Below, one piece after another: positions 34,101 through 45,800 of a DNA stretch of 64,000 bases. Every line of letters begins with the position of its first letter. The stretch's first letter is position 1. A program made the translations under genes and the position numbers. Below the pieces are notes generated by a model. It made no database searches and was not told the origin of the DNA. It worked only from the letters and a program-made list of their open reading frames with translations. Source of the stretch: Boletus sp. NGJ (lineage: Eukaryota > Basidiomycota > Agaricomycetes > Boletales > Boletaceae); NCBI GenBank assembly GCA_019096195.1, contig JAGTXK010000136.1, positions 1-64,000 on the forward strand. The letters are read 5' to 3'.

Positions 34101-37100
34101 GTCCCCTTACTGTATACAATGCCGACGGCACACCAAATGCTCAGAGGCAAGGTAGAGAAGTTCGTGATACTCGAACTCCAGGTACACGACCACAAGGAAC
34201 AATTGGCCCTCGCAGTGACAAACCTCGGGCCAAACACAATATTCCTCGGTCACGACTGGCTGAAGATCCACAACCCAGCCATCAACTGGAAAACGGGTAG
34301 GATCTCCTTTCGCTGTAAGGGAGACCACACCATGAACAACGTAGACGAAAGAGGAGGACGAGATGGACGTAGACTACATGCCCTCACAGGGCGATCGCTT
34401 ATTCAAGCTCAATGTAGTAGAATACATGAGAAATCGAAACGTTGCAACAGAAGTAGCGATCAAAGACTACATCCAAAAGAAAAAGAAAACCTTCGAGGAA
34501 GCTGCCCCAAAGTACGTCCACGAATTCAAGGACTTCTTTGACAAAGAGAGTTTCGACGCCCTACCCCCGAGACGCCCTTGGGATCACGCTATCGAACTCC
34601 TCCCGGGAAATCACGAGGTAGACTGCAAGGTTTACCCACTGAACCCCGGTGAACAAAAAGAACTTGACGCCTTCCTCGAAGAGAATCTAAAATCCGGAAG
34701 GATACGACCTTCCAAATCCCCCTTCGTGTCGGCATTCTTCTTCATCAAGAAGAAAGATGGACGCCTCCGCCCTGTACAAGACTACCGCAAGTTAAACGTG
34801 GTGACAAAAAGAAATCGCTACCCACTCCCCCTCATCAACGAACTGGTCGATAAACTCAAATCGGCCAAATACTACACGAAGTTCGACGTGAGATGGGGGT
34901 ACAACAATGTACGGATGGCCGAAGGAGACGAATGGAAGGCAGCCTTCCAAACCAACCGCGGTCTATTCGAGCCGCTCGTGATGTTCTTCAGACTCACCAA
35001 TTCCCCAGCAACGTTCCAAACCATGATGAACGTGTTGTTCAAAAATTTGGTGGACCGAGGCGTAGTGGTCGTCTACATAGACGATATCATGATATTCACA
35101 CGGACGCTCGAAGAGCACTGAAAGGTAGTACGAGAAGTGCTACAAATCCTAAGGGACGCCCACCTGTACCTACGTCACAACAAATGCGACTTTGAGGTCC
35201 AAGAAACTGAATTCCTCGGACTCATCGTCGCACAAGACAAGGTAAAGATGGACGACAAAAAAGTAGAGGCCATCAAAAGCTGGCCAGTCCCCACCTCGAA
35301 GAAAACATTAAGAGGTTTCTTAGGATTCCTCAACTTCTACCAACGATTCGTAAAGAACTTTGCCATGATCGCACGCCCACTGAACGCGCTCACGTCGGTA
35401 AAGAAAGACTTCGAGTGGACGATGGCTTGCCAAGAGGCCTTCCAAACCCTCAAGGATACCATCTCCTCCACCCCGGCGCTGGCCATGCCAACCGACAACG
35501 ACCCCTACCGCATCGAAATCGACAGTTCTGGCATTGGTATCGGCGCCATCCTCTTCCAATGCCACGACGGTGTATGGCACCCCATCACCTTCATCTCCCG
35601 TTCCCTCAACGACGCAGAGCGGAACTACCACGTGGCCGACCTGGAAATGCTCGCCATCATGTTTGCACTCAACGAATGGTGTCAATACCTCCTCGAGGCC
35701 GCACACCCAATTGAGATCTGGACGGACCACAAGAACCTCGAGTTCTTCCGCAAACCCCAAGATCTCACACGCCGTCAGGCCTGTTGGCAACAGGTACTCC
35801 AAGAGTATCATGTCGTTATCAGCCACCGACCCGGCAAAACGAACCCAGCCGACCCTCTGTCCAGGAGGCCAGACTTCGAAAAGGGGGTGACATCCGATAA
35901 CACCACACAGACACTACTCCCTGACACCCTTTTTTCACCACCCCCCTCACCAACCTCCACCACGGTCTCCCTCAAAGCTGTTGCACCCATGCAAGCACGC
36001 TCACAAGAATCACCAAGATGCAGTACAAACTTGAGCAGTTTGCTAAAGACGGCTTAGAGAAAGAGGGTTCGCACTGGACTTGCAAGGAAGGACTTGTCTA
36101 TTGGAAGTCGCTCGTATATGTACCAAACGATGCGAAGCTCCGAGAAGACATCCTAATCGCAAACCATGATCACCCGATCGCTGGCCACCCCGGCATCTGA
36201 CGAACGCGTGACTTAATCATGAGCGAGTACTACTGGCCGTCCCTATGTAGAGATGTGGAGTCATACGTAAAAGGTTGTGATGTCTGCCAAAACGTTAAAG
36301 CCAAAACCTCGGCAATCAATACTCCACTCCACCCGAATGAAATCCCATCATCCCCATGGGAGATCATCTCCATAGACTTAATCGGCCCCCTCCCCCAATC
36401 CGACGGCAAAAACGCCATCCTCGTTGTCGTCGACCGGTTCTCCAAGATGATTCACCTAACACCCATGATGGACACCATTACGTCACAAGGAGTCGCAATG
36501 ATCTTCCGTGATCAAGTATTCAAACTCCATGGCATCCCACGGAAGGTGATCTCAGACAGGGGAACCCAATTCATGTCGTCCTTTATGCGCGACCTCTACT
36601 CCCTCCTCGGCATTGAAGCCAATCCATCCACGGCCTACCACCCCCAGACCGATGGCCAAATGGAACGCATCAACCAAGAGGTAGAAAAGTACCTGCACAT
36701 ATACGTAAATCATCGCCAGACCGACTGGGCAGAGTGGCTACTGCTAGCCGAATTTGCCCATAATTTACAAACCACCAGTGCCACCGGCACCTCGCCCTTC
36801 TTACTCAATTACGGGCAACAACCACTCCTGCCCCACAAATGAGTAGAAGTACGAAACGAATCCGCCGCAGCCTTCGCCGAAACAATAAAAGCGCACCATA
36901 ACTTGGCAAAGGACGCACTGGAGAAAGCAGCACAAGCGATGAAGACCTCACATGACAAGCGCGCCTCGCCTGCCGTCGAATATGCCGTTGGCCAACAGGT
37001 TCTACTCGAAGGGACACACATCCGAACTGACCGGCCAACAAAGAAATTCGACAACAAGTGACACGGGCCGTTCCGAGTGAAGCGAAAAGTAGGCGAAGCC

Positions 37101-37619
37101 TCCTATGAGCTCGACCTCCCGAAGACATGGAAGGGGATCCACCCCTGTCTTCCATGAGTCGCTCCTCACGCCCTACCACCCTGGCACCTCCCCTTCCCAG
37201 ACAAAACCGAAACTGCCACCCCCGGTTATCGTCCAACAACAAGAAGAGTACGAGGTCGAACACGTCGCCGACTCGCGTAAGCGACGCGGTAAAACGGAGC
37301 ACCTAGTACAATGGAAAGGGTACCCTTGCGAGGAGCGCACATGGGAACCCAAGATGAATGTCTCACATGCCCCACAGGCAATCGAGAAGTTCCATTGTCA
37401 AAACCCCACCGCCGTTCGCGCACTCACGAACGATGCATGCGATTGCCCCACATGCACACTCCCAGGTACCCCTCTATTCGACGACCCTTCCTTCCGCTCA
37501 TACGCCACGTCGCTCAACCACCTCCCCAACCACCTCTTCGAGATCCCCGACCCTCTCAGCGAGCCCAAGCTCACCGGTATCATCGTCGACTGGGAGTTCG
37601 ACGCCTAAAAAGGGGGTGA

Positions 37620-37976
37620 TGAAACGACCTAGACATTTTCTTTCCACTTATCGTAGTTAGCTAACACTTATCGATCCCACGAATGCTTACATAGCTATCT
37701 CAAGCCCAGGCCTTACGCCTAGACCATACGTCATACATTAGTCAGACTATGTCATAACCCGATACCCCTAGAACAGTCTAGACCTCACTACGTCACCATA
37801 CGTCATATGGAACATTCTAGTAGTTTCCATGACCAGCCCTAAGCTGGCCTGTGCGCATCTCCCCACATATATAAAGTAGTGTACCAACACCTGTATTCTT
37901 TAGTCTTGGAATTCCTTTTCTCTCCTGTGGATAGCGCTCTTTGCGCCCCTAAGGATATTAAGGCTTTTCTCTTTCA
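37620..37976 (+). repeat. 3' LTR of chromovirus copy B
   Basis: 357 bp, same length as the 5' LTR with no indels. By my alignment it differs at 13 positions, all transitions, and 12 of them fall in CpG dinucleotides. Confidence 0.93.
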
Positions 37977-37981
37977 CTTTC

Positions 37982-38812
37982 TCCTACTGATAAAAGGAGA
38001 ATTGTCTCTAGTATTACCTCTGGCAAAGTTGAAAATGCTGTCCAGGCTACCCATCTCATCAATTCTGCTCTCTCTTCTCCTGTCTCTGCTCAAACTGTTA
38101 GGAATGTTCTCAAGTCTGCATCTCTCAAGGCTGTAGTCAAGAAAAAGAAGCCACTCTTGTCTGTGAAGCATAGGCAACATAGGCTAGCCTTTGCTCTCAA
38201 GCACCAACATTGGACTGTGGAGGACTGGACTAGGGTTATATGGTCAGATGAAACCAAGATCAACAGGATTGGGTCAGATAGAAGGATGTATGTATGGAAA
38301 TTGGTAGGAAAGTCTTTGCAAGACAAGGAAGTTCAGGGAACAGTAAAGTTTGGAGGAGGTTCCTTGATGGTTTGGGGATGCATGAGTTGGAGTGGAGTGG
38401 GGATTCTTGCAGAGGTTGAAGGGAGGATGAATGCTGAGCAGTATGTCTCCATTTTGGAAAATAATCTGCTTCCTTCCATGGAAAATTCTGGAATTTCTGA
38501 AGAGAGCATTATTTTTCAACAAGATAATGACCCCAAGCACACCTCTAAAAGAGCCAAGGAGTGGCTGGGATCAAGCTTCTTGACTGGCCAGCACAATCTC
38601 CAGACCTTAATCCCATTGAACATCTCTGGCAAATCCTCAAAAAAAAACTCAATAGCTATACAACACCACCAAAAGGAGTATGGGAGCTTTGAGAGAGAAT
38701 TGAAGTGGAGTGGGGGAAGATAGAGGTTGAGGAGTGTCAAGGATTGATAGAGAGTATGCCTAGAAGACTAGAGGCAGTGATAAAAGCAAAGGGAGGGCAT
38801 ACAAAGTACTAA
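37982..38812 (+). pseudogene. Tc1-like transposase, catalytic (DDE) part
   Basis: Continues after the LTR insertion with PTDKRRIVSSITSGKVEN, a second DNA-binding segment, then the DDE domain: VIWSDETKINRIGSD (first Asp), the conserved [33 protein letters not shown] (second Asp), and in a shifted frame [19 protein letters not shown] (third acidic residue). The frame shift lies near 38575-38585 and a TGA at 38690-38692 replaces a conserved Trp, so the gene was inactive apart from the LTR insertion. Stop TAA 38810-38812. Confidence 0.88.
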
Positions 38813-39439
38813 ATTGAAGAATAGAAATGTTGCTCAAAAAAGTGTCCCAATGACATGTCACTTTAATATGGCTATATCTCAGTGCCATGACAACCAAATT
38901 ATATGACTAAGGGCTCATCTTCAGGGCAAGGATTAGGGCTAATACCTTTTGGTTCTTTTGCAAATGTCAAGTCTTTGCAATATAGCCAAACATTGGGACA
39001 CTTTTTTGAGCCACTGTACTATGAATGCTATGAAATGCTATGGTACTATAATACTATGATACTATGATACTATGAACACTATGAATATACTATGGATACT
39101 ATGAATACACTTTCAATACTATGATACTATGAACACTATGAGTTATCTATGAGACTACTATGACTACTATGAAACTACTATGGCACTATTAGCACTATGA
39201 TGAAATCCTGTATTTACTGATGGTACTCAGAGGACATCCTGTTTTCAAGGGCAGCTTTACATGGGCATCAGTCTAAGAGTCCCTATAATGGATGCACAGG
39301 CGATTAGCTTGGGGAATTGTCCATTGTCCATCTTTGTTGGTCCAGCAACATTGTTAGCGAACCTGGCTGCTGATATGCACCAGGCTCCAGTAAGGTGATG
39401 GGCCTGCAAGTCATGCATTATATGGCCTGGCACGACAGC

Positions 39440-40120
39440 TCTGATTCCTGAGTTACCATGACAGAATATGGCACTAAACTAATACTAATGTTGACTACAC
39501 AGCACAACCTCACTCGTTCAATCACAACTTGTATGTGTTATACTTGAATGATGGCAACCTCTCAGAGCAGCACTCCATGGCATCCCAAATCTGCACTAGC
39601 CAACTCTTGACGTATGCATTGCATAACTTCAGTTCATCTTCATGCCCAGTGGTCCAACTTCTCCGCCAACATCTTTGACCTTCTTTTCTTGTAAGTTACT
39701 TTCTGGTTAACATAACTAGTGATTCATGGATTAGGTTTATGATAATGATCCCATCAGTGCTGCGTAACCTACTGTAACACATAAGTTGGTATATACTCAT
39801 CAACCACATTCAATCATCCAATCACGGATTTTATGTTCCAACATCCAAATCACTAAGCAAATTTGAATTCTCTGTGGCCACTCATCTATCAACTTTCTTA
39901 AATCTTCTGACACAAATTCATCAAGACTAGAAGCTTAGCGTTAATTCATGACACTTGGGTCACATCTATGTTGTGAGAGAATCATTCCGTCACCACCTAT
40001 TGCAGGGAATACGAAAATAATTCTTGGCTCAAGTCTATACACTGTCATTCATCCAGCCACCTGAGAAGCCTTTCATGCATGGCATCATTGTCACTTTTGT
40101 CTTCAAACAGGAGAGGTTTA
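39440..40120 (+). repeat. Duplicated non-coding block, copy 2
   Basis: Diverged counterpart of 26300-26870. It lies between two CATCAG elements whose tips both point inward, so it is ordinary flanking DNA and not element interior. No gene is seen here, nor in 39223-39440. Confidence 0.65.
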
Positions 40121-40127
40121 CCTCCTA

Positions 40128-41242
40128 CATCAGTAAATACAGGATTTCATCATAGTGCTCATAGTGCCATAGTAGTTTCATAGTAGTCATAGTAGTTTCA
40201 TAGATAACTCATAGTGTTCATAGTATCATAGTATTGAAAGTGTAATCATAGTATCCATAGTATATTCATAGTGTTCATAGTATCATAGTATCATAGTATC
40301 ATAGTATCATAGTATCATAGTATCATAGTATCATAGTATCATAGCATTTCATAGCATTTATAGTACATTCATAGTAGTCACAGTCATAGTAGTAATTTTA
40401 AGCTAATTCTAATTCTAATTCTAATCCTAAATCAAAAGCATACAAAAAGTGTAGTCAAAAAGTGCACAAAAAGTATAGTCAAATGTGTAGTCAAATGTTG
40501 TACAAAAAGTATAGGAAAGAGTGTAGTACAGTGTAGCAAACAGAGTGTAGTAAAAAAAAGCAAACAAAAGTGTAGCAGAGTGTAGTACAGTGTAGTAAAC
40601 AAAGTGTACCAAAAGTGTACCAAAAATGCGCACCAAAGTGTAGTAAAAGTGTAGTCACAATGTGTACCAAAAGTGTAGACCTACACTCAAAAAAAATATA
40701 CAAGTCCATTTTCCCACACTCAGTGTTAAAAAAGCGAACATTGTTTGCCAATATTTGTGCCACCATTCTTATATAAACAAGCCAGACTTCAAAAACTTTC
40801 CCACACTCTCTTGTTTCTTAATTTTATCCTTCTTTACTCATTACATGAAGTCAACACTTTACTTTGTAAATTGTTAGGATTAGAATATTGAGATTGGGAT
40901 TGGGATTGGGACTGGGACTGGGATTAGAATTAGAATTAGGATTAGGATAAATAGAATTAATATTTAATTGAATTTGAAATTAGAATTGGCTTGAAATTGG
41001 ATTAGGATTAGGATTAGGATTGCTAAGCCACTATGGAAGCACTATGTATACTATGGCATCACTATGACCACTACAGAAGTACTATGAGATACTATGAGAA
41101 TACTATGACCACTATGAAAGTACTATGAGAATACTATGAGACACTATGAGAATACTATGGCCACACTATGAATAGATTATGAGCACTATGTTACTGTCAC
41201 TGTCCAGCACTGGACAGTTATGTAGTCCTGTTTTTACTGATG
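40128..41242. mobile_element. CATCAG inverted-repeat element, repeat-filled copy
   Basis: Starts CATCAGTAAATACAGG (40128) and ends CCTGTTTTTACTGATG (41242). The interior has no genes. It holds TCATAGTA arrays (about 40170-40390), CTAATT-type repeats (about 40395-40435), GTGTAGTA/CAAAA-type repeats (about 40440-40680), ATTAGG/GGATTA-type repeats (about 40880-41020) and ACTATGA arrays (about 41030-41180). A near-perfect palindrome, CTGTCCAGCACTGGACAG, lies at 41200-41217. I see no convincing target duplication. Confidence 0.6.
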
Positions 41243-41546
41243 AAAATTCACACTGAAGCTTGTCAAGGTAGATGGTGTTGCAATTCTGGATAACAGTGGA
41301 AATAAAAGCAATGAAAGCAGAGGTGAGGAGTCGACAGTGCCCAGTTGTGAGAGAATATTTGCTTGGGTTGGTGATGGTGCCATATTTCAAGTACAAAGAG
41401 AGCATCCTGTAAACTAGTGATTTCTTGATACCTAGTATGTGGCAGATATCATTGACACTATGGTTGTCATTGTACAGGAGTGGGATTCGAGCTTTGACAT
41501 TGGGAGGCACGATGTGGTAGGGCCCTGGCATGGGAGTGCAAAACAA
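41243..41546 (-). pseudogene. IS630/Tc1-type transposase, N-terminal fragment
   Basis: About 100 residues on the minus strand (MFCTPMPGPYHIVPPNVKAR, then NDICHILGIKKSLVYRMLSL). This resembles the helix-turn-helix start of IS630-like DDE transposases common in mushroom genomes. It stops at the CATCAG element end at 41242 and no catalytic part is seen on the far side. A truncated fossil. Confidence 0.6.
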
Positions 41547-41878
41547 ACATGCTTATTCAGCTGTGCAGGCCACCCACTCAGCTGCGCCCGGGGTCCCTTC
41601 CTGGCTGTCTCCGAGGCGCGACTGTTCAGAATTCGTTTTCCACAGAGATTTGCAAACAGCTGTAATTAAAAGGTCAACCACAGTGCTAGTGGAGGGCGGA
41701 AACAGTAAGTTAGGACAAATTGCATGGGGATAGCCTGCAACACTGCCTAGTGAAATTATACGAGCAAGAAAAGGTGGTTGACAACCGGTATTGACTGGTA
41801 TATATATGTACTACAAAGATTATATGACTTGTATAGTCATCGAGGTGTACCCGAGATTAGTATGGTATGTAGTATCAG

Positions 41879-42690
41879 TCAAGACAGATAAAATAGCAAA
41901 TAAAACATTTCAAGCACCATCATCACCATTATCTGAGTCACTCTCGTTCCCGCACGAGGACAGTTGTCCTGAACCCACCTCATCTTTGTAGCCCATGCTT
42001 GTGGGCTTTGCCTGCTCACTGACATACCTGCGGGCCACAGCTTGAAGTAACACGTTGAGTTTCTCCTCCTTATTTGGCAAGTCCGACTTCGCTCGGGGAA
42101 CCATGAGGTCAAACAACCGGTGCCATCGAATCTGCAGGTCAATCTCAATCTCGCCAACCTTGAGCTTGGAGAAATCCTCCTTGTTTGTCTAGGTATGATA
42201 GCTGCTAACTTTGCAGCTTTTGCCTCCTTCCGCTCTTTCTTACGCCTATCGACCTCCACGGTTCTCTTCTGCAACATGGTGATCATGTTCGAGCTGCTCA
42301 GCTCGATGTTTTTGCTCAGCTCCAGTTGCACCCATTTCCCGAGCCTTCTTGATGGACATATGAGGAGAGCGACGGGAGGCAAAGGCTACTGAGCTGCCAG
42401 TTATTGAAGACAACGAAGGATGTGGGGTTTGTGGTATGTTCTCTTTCGCTCTTCGAGTAGAGTGATGGAGCTGAGCAACATGGGCTCTCTGTGCAGCAGA
42501 TCATCGTCGGGATGGATTCCAGCGAAAGCGGGAAGGCATTGGTTGACTCCGTTCCCTGTAGTGGTGCAAGACGCGACGCGTAACACACGACGCGTTGGGA
42601 TGTAGATACAAACGAACGCGAAAGGAGAAAGGTACGATACGAGCCATCTTTCTTTCGGTCTCTCATAACCTCACAAGTGCTGAACACAGA
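41879..42690 (-). CDS. Unidentified gene, possibly spliced
   Basis: Several overlapping minus-strand frames suggest a multi-exon gene: an upstream segment with HREPMLLSSITLLEERKRTY, a charged helix ELSKNIELSSSNMITMLQKR then VDRRKKERKEAKAAKLAA, then LFDLMVPRAKSDLPNKEEKL and an acidic end SDSDNGDDGA. The charged coiled-coil-like helix and acidic tail resemble DNA-binding or transposon-accessory proteins, but I cannot name a family. Exon borders are uncertain. Confidence 0.35.
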
Positions 42691-42881
42691 GAGAGCTCAT
42701 TCGTAGGATGGCCGCCCACATCAATTCACAGCCGAATCTGCCCAGAAAATTACAGTACTGACAAAATATTCGCCTTTGTGAGGGGACGCTCGTCTCGAAA
42801 CAACATCAGGCAGCAGAGATCTTACATACGCACGCGGCGACGCATAGAGATACAGGCAAATCATTTCCATCCCCCTGAGTC

Positions 42882-45800
42882 TTACTTCATCGTAGCCATT
42901 GTTCTCGAAAGGTTGTACGCGGCAGAAATCAAGGTGACGTGTCTAGCATGCCCATCAATAATTCGCATGCAAGGGACACTCGAATAATACTCACGTGAAG
43001 CCTTGAACTGCGTTACCGAGACTTGGGAAAGATCAATCGATCAGGCCCACGAGGGAAGATAGAACAGACGCACGCTTCACCGGCCTCCGAGATCTCCTCA
43101 GTGCACAATCCAACGTGATTAGAATACTGCAGGAAGTCCTTTAAAGAATTGTCGAATCAGACCGGAGGACAAAGTATCACAAGTCCTGACCTCAAACATA
43201 GTGATTGCACGCTGTAACAATGGTCGATCGAACTCTCCGGCACGCGTGAGTGCTTCAATACACCTAAAGGAAAGTCAGAGTCATGAGAGGCAGTAACAAG
43301 CCCCAAGTCATGAAACGTACCACAACGTGCATAAGCAAAATGTCCCCTCCTCGCCACCAACCCCATCATCACTCTTCGTCACATCATAGCGGTAAACAAG
43401 ATTCTGTCCACAGATTCAGCATCAGTCTCGTAAATCTGGCATTTATCTTACATTCGATGTCAAACCACCCCTCTCGGGAGTCTTCAAGATCTGCTTGAGC
43501 GTGTTCACGAACCTCGGGTCGGACTAATGAGCGATGTAACATGCAGTATATAAGCCTTCATCAAACAAGCATGCTCGGACACTGACTGGGGTCATGAAAA
43601 ATACAAGCGGCATGATAAGGACGGATGAATCCAAGGCGTCAGTCTCCTCGTAGCTTTGACCAAAGGCTTGTAATGCCGGATTCCAGGCTTTGTGCATGAT
43701 CTCTTCGTACAAGTCGTCTCTTGCTGCTAGCCACTCGTTGCGCTTGGGGCAGGGCAGTGATCGCTTGTCCGCCAAACGCAAACCTAAAAGGAAACTTTTA
43801 GTTCCAAAACAAGAGGATGGTATACGGTACATATACCTCGATCGATGGCCACCCTTGCTCTGACTGTCAGTACCGGAACCACATGACATGCAAGGACTCA
43901 CCAAAGCATGATCTACGTATACAGCACACCGCTTAGCGACACGCCGCATTTTAGCACGCGACTTACCTTTGAATACTACGCAAGGTATAAGAATATTAAC
44001 TCAGCGTACACATGCAACATACCGTGAAATGACGTTTCTTGCCACGAACTTCCCTGTGATATTCACATAGACATTCAGACCCGACACGCTTTTCCCTGAC
44101 TCGCACTGACCATATGGATCTTATAAGAGAGTGAGCGTGCACATCAATGAAACGAGGATTCATAAATACCCACAAGTCGGGTTCCTTGTAGTTCTTGACG
44201 ACGACTGTCATCGAATGACGTCAACTGACGAACTAATGGTAAAGGTAAACCGTTACAATCTACACTGAAAACGCAACAATTGAGATTCGCGCTGTGATCG
44301 AGACGAGACAGCTTACAGTTCCCGCACTAATACCCTGGAAAGGTTTGGATTTGTCAGCGTATGCGGTTATCCTCGACGCCGGCGTTGCTTACCATGTGTC
44401 GTACGACTATTTCACCCTTTGTGAGCCTGTTCACAACATGGTAATAGAGCGCTACGAACCAGGGGACGACCAAACTAGGCAGCCAAATCAAACAGTAAGT
44501 TTCAGAGCGAATTTCCTAGACGCACCTTCTGGCCCAAGTAGATACAATCCATCCTTCATCACAAGATTAGCCAAAGCTGATACTATAACAATAAACACCT
44601 ACAATTCTCCATAGATGTCCTTAGTGCGGACGACCATCAGTAAGTTATACAGATCGAGGGGCGAAGACTCACGAGCTGTATGTGATCTGCAGCACCATTC
44701 CCAATTCTATCGTACAACAGTTCAGCGGTATTCTGATAAATGGTTGAACTCTCTTGCCTAACAGGCTTCGACCCTTTGTGCCCATCGAGATGGTTCAGTT
44801 CTATTTCTTCAAGATCCTTACCCCCTGATATGATCATTATTCAATGTATGTGTCACTCCTAACGAAGACGGACTCACCGTGAATGGTGTACCTGACACAT
44901 GCATATAGATATTGAGGATGCTGACACAATCCGATTGTGAGAAGGACAAGACTTACATGATTTGAAGGGAACCATCTGGGTTCTTGTTCCTCAGTCTCTC
45001 AAAGATGAAATCCATGTAAGCTATTGTACCGTCAGCGAAATTTTGCTGAATTGATCACCGAACAGACCATTGGCTTCATGGGTGAAGCCCAAACGTATGA
45101 GCGCGTAGAGTGTGAACGAGGAATCGCGAATCCAAGACGCGCTGGGTAGGTGGTAAGCTTGTGACGGCCATCGATACAATTCATTGTAAATCATACCGAT
45201 AATCCCTACGAAGACATGCATGATGAAGACATCGACGACCACCACATAATCATGATTCATGAACATACCAATTTCTCGTTCCACCAATGTACTCCGGCAA
45301 GCTGAAGGTCGGACTCGCAACCACGGCGCCTTGATTGCCTTAGGTAACGCGTAGCACGGTGCTGATTCTACCTACCGGTTGGCTCATAGATCAATAACTT
45401 GAGGGCGAGAGCACTTCTATGGACAGCTTCTTTCCAAGCTCCCTGATAGGTAGATCTACGTATCCAGGAGTTCCAATAACTATTCGTGGACTGAGAAGTT
45501 TTCGGTCACCAAATTAAAATACGGGGATAGTGAGTGCATACCACAAAGAGACGATCGAGTAACTCCTAGGTAGTGGTAGGTATCAGCAAGGTTACTTTCC
45601 CCGGTGACAAATTAAGGTGTACTTTGGTCAGCGCCGGATCTTCATCGGGACGCAACTTGGCAACACCCTTCATCACCTCTGAATAGAGTCAGCGTCCGAC
45701 GGCTCTCACATGGATTGTCAACCTTACTCTCAAGGGGTACTCCGAGCTCGTCAGCCTGCGCTTGAGTTGGTTTGATTTTGACAGGGAAGCCTTGCTCAGG

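Larger units (their letters stand above)
30816..37976 (+). mobile_element. Ty3/gypsy chromovirus (copy B), broken
   Basis: Full-length LTR element of 7161 bp with 357-bp LTRs and a clear 5-bp target duplication CTTTC (30811-30815 and 37977-37981). Parts in order: Pro-rich gag (about 31.75-33.4 kb) with a retrotransposon-gag core, aspartic protease (about 34.0-34.3 kb, DTGCTGS), reverse transcriptase (about 34.6-35.1 kb, YIDDI), RNase H (about 35.4-35.9 kb), integrase (about 36.1-36.9 kb, HHCC then DDE core) and a chromodomain (about 37.2-37.4 kb). A purine tract AAAAAGGGGG abuts the 3' LTR. The coding region has about half a dozen breaks, so it is a fossil, though younger looking than copy A. 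It lies inside the Tc1-like transposase. Confidence 0.95.
30289..39016 (+). mobile_element. Tc1/mariner-type transposon, interrupted by chromovirus copy B
   Basis: Ends CAGTGGCTCAAAAAAGTGTC (30289) and its inverse (39016) are flanked by TA on both sides. The terminal inverted repeats are long (about 190 bp). Each arm repeats the motif CAAAAAAGTGTCCCAATG at the outer tip and in diverged form at the inner end (near 30482 and 38832), the IR/DR layout known in Tc1 relatives. Without the inserted LTR element and its duplication the transposon is about 1.56 kb, normal for Tc1. The transposase is split by the insertion and also carries its own lesions. Confidence 0.9.
30120..39222. mobile_element. 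CATCAG inverted-repeat element, interrupted by nested transposons
   Basis: The left end CATCAGTAAAAACAGG (30120) and right end CCTGTATTTACTGATG (39222) are inverted. GTA at 30117-30119 and 39223-39225 may be a 3-bp target duplication. Without the inserted Tc1-like element it is about 375 bp, non-coding, with arms of ACTATGA/TCATAGT repeats. A perfect 18-bp palindrome, CTGTCCAGTACTGGACAG, lies at 30151-30168. It looks like a MITE-like element of unknown class. Confidence 0.65.

Noticed and set aside
40260-40345. Tight short repeats resembling a CRISPR array
   Set aside because: It is a simple (ATCATAGT)n run without unique spacers, in a eukaryotic genome.
40875-41025. A true internal telomere
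   Set aside because: Units are mostly GGATTA/ATTAGA variants mixed with other simple repeats, and the tract lies inside a mobile element.
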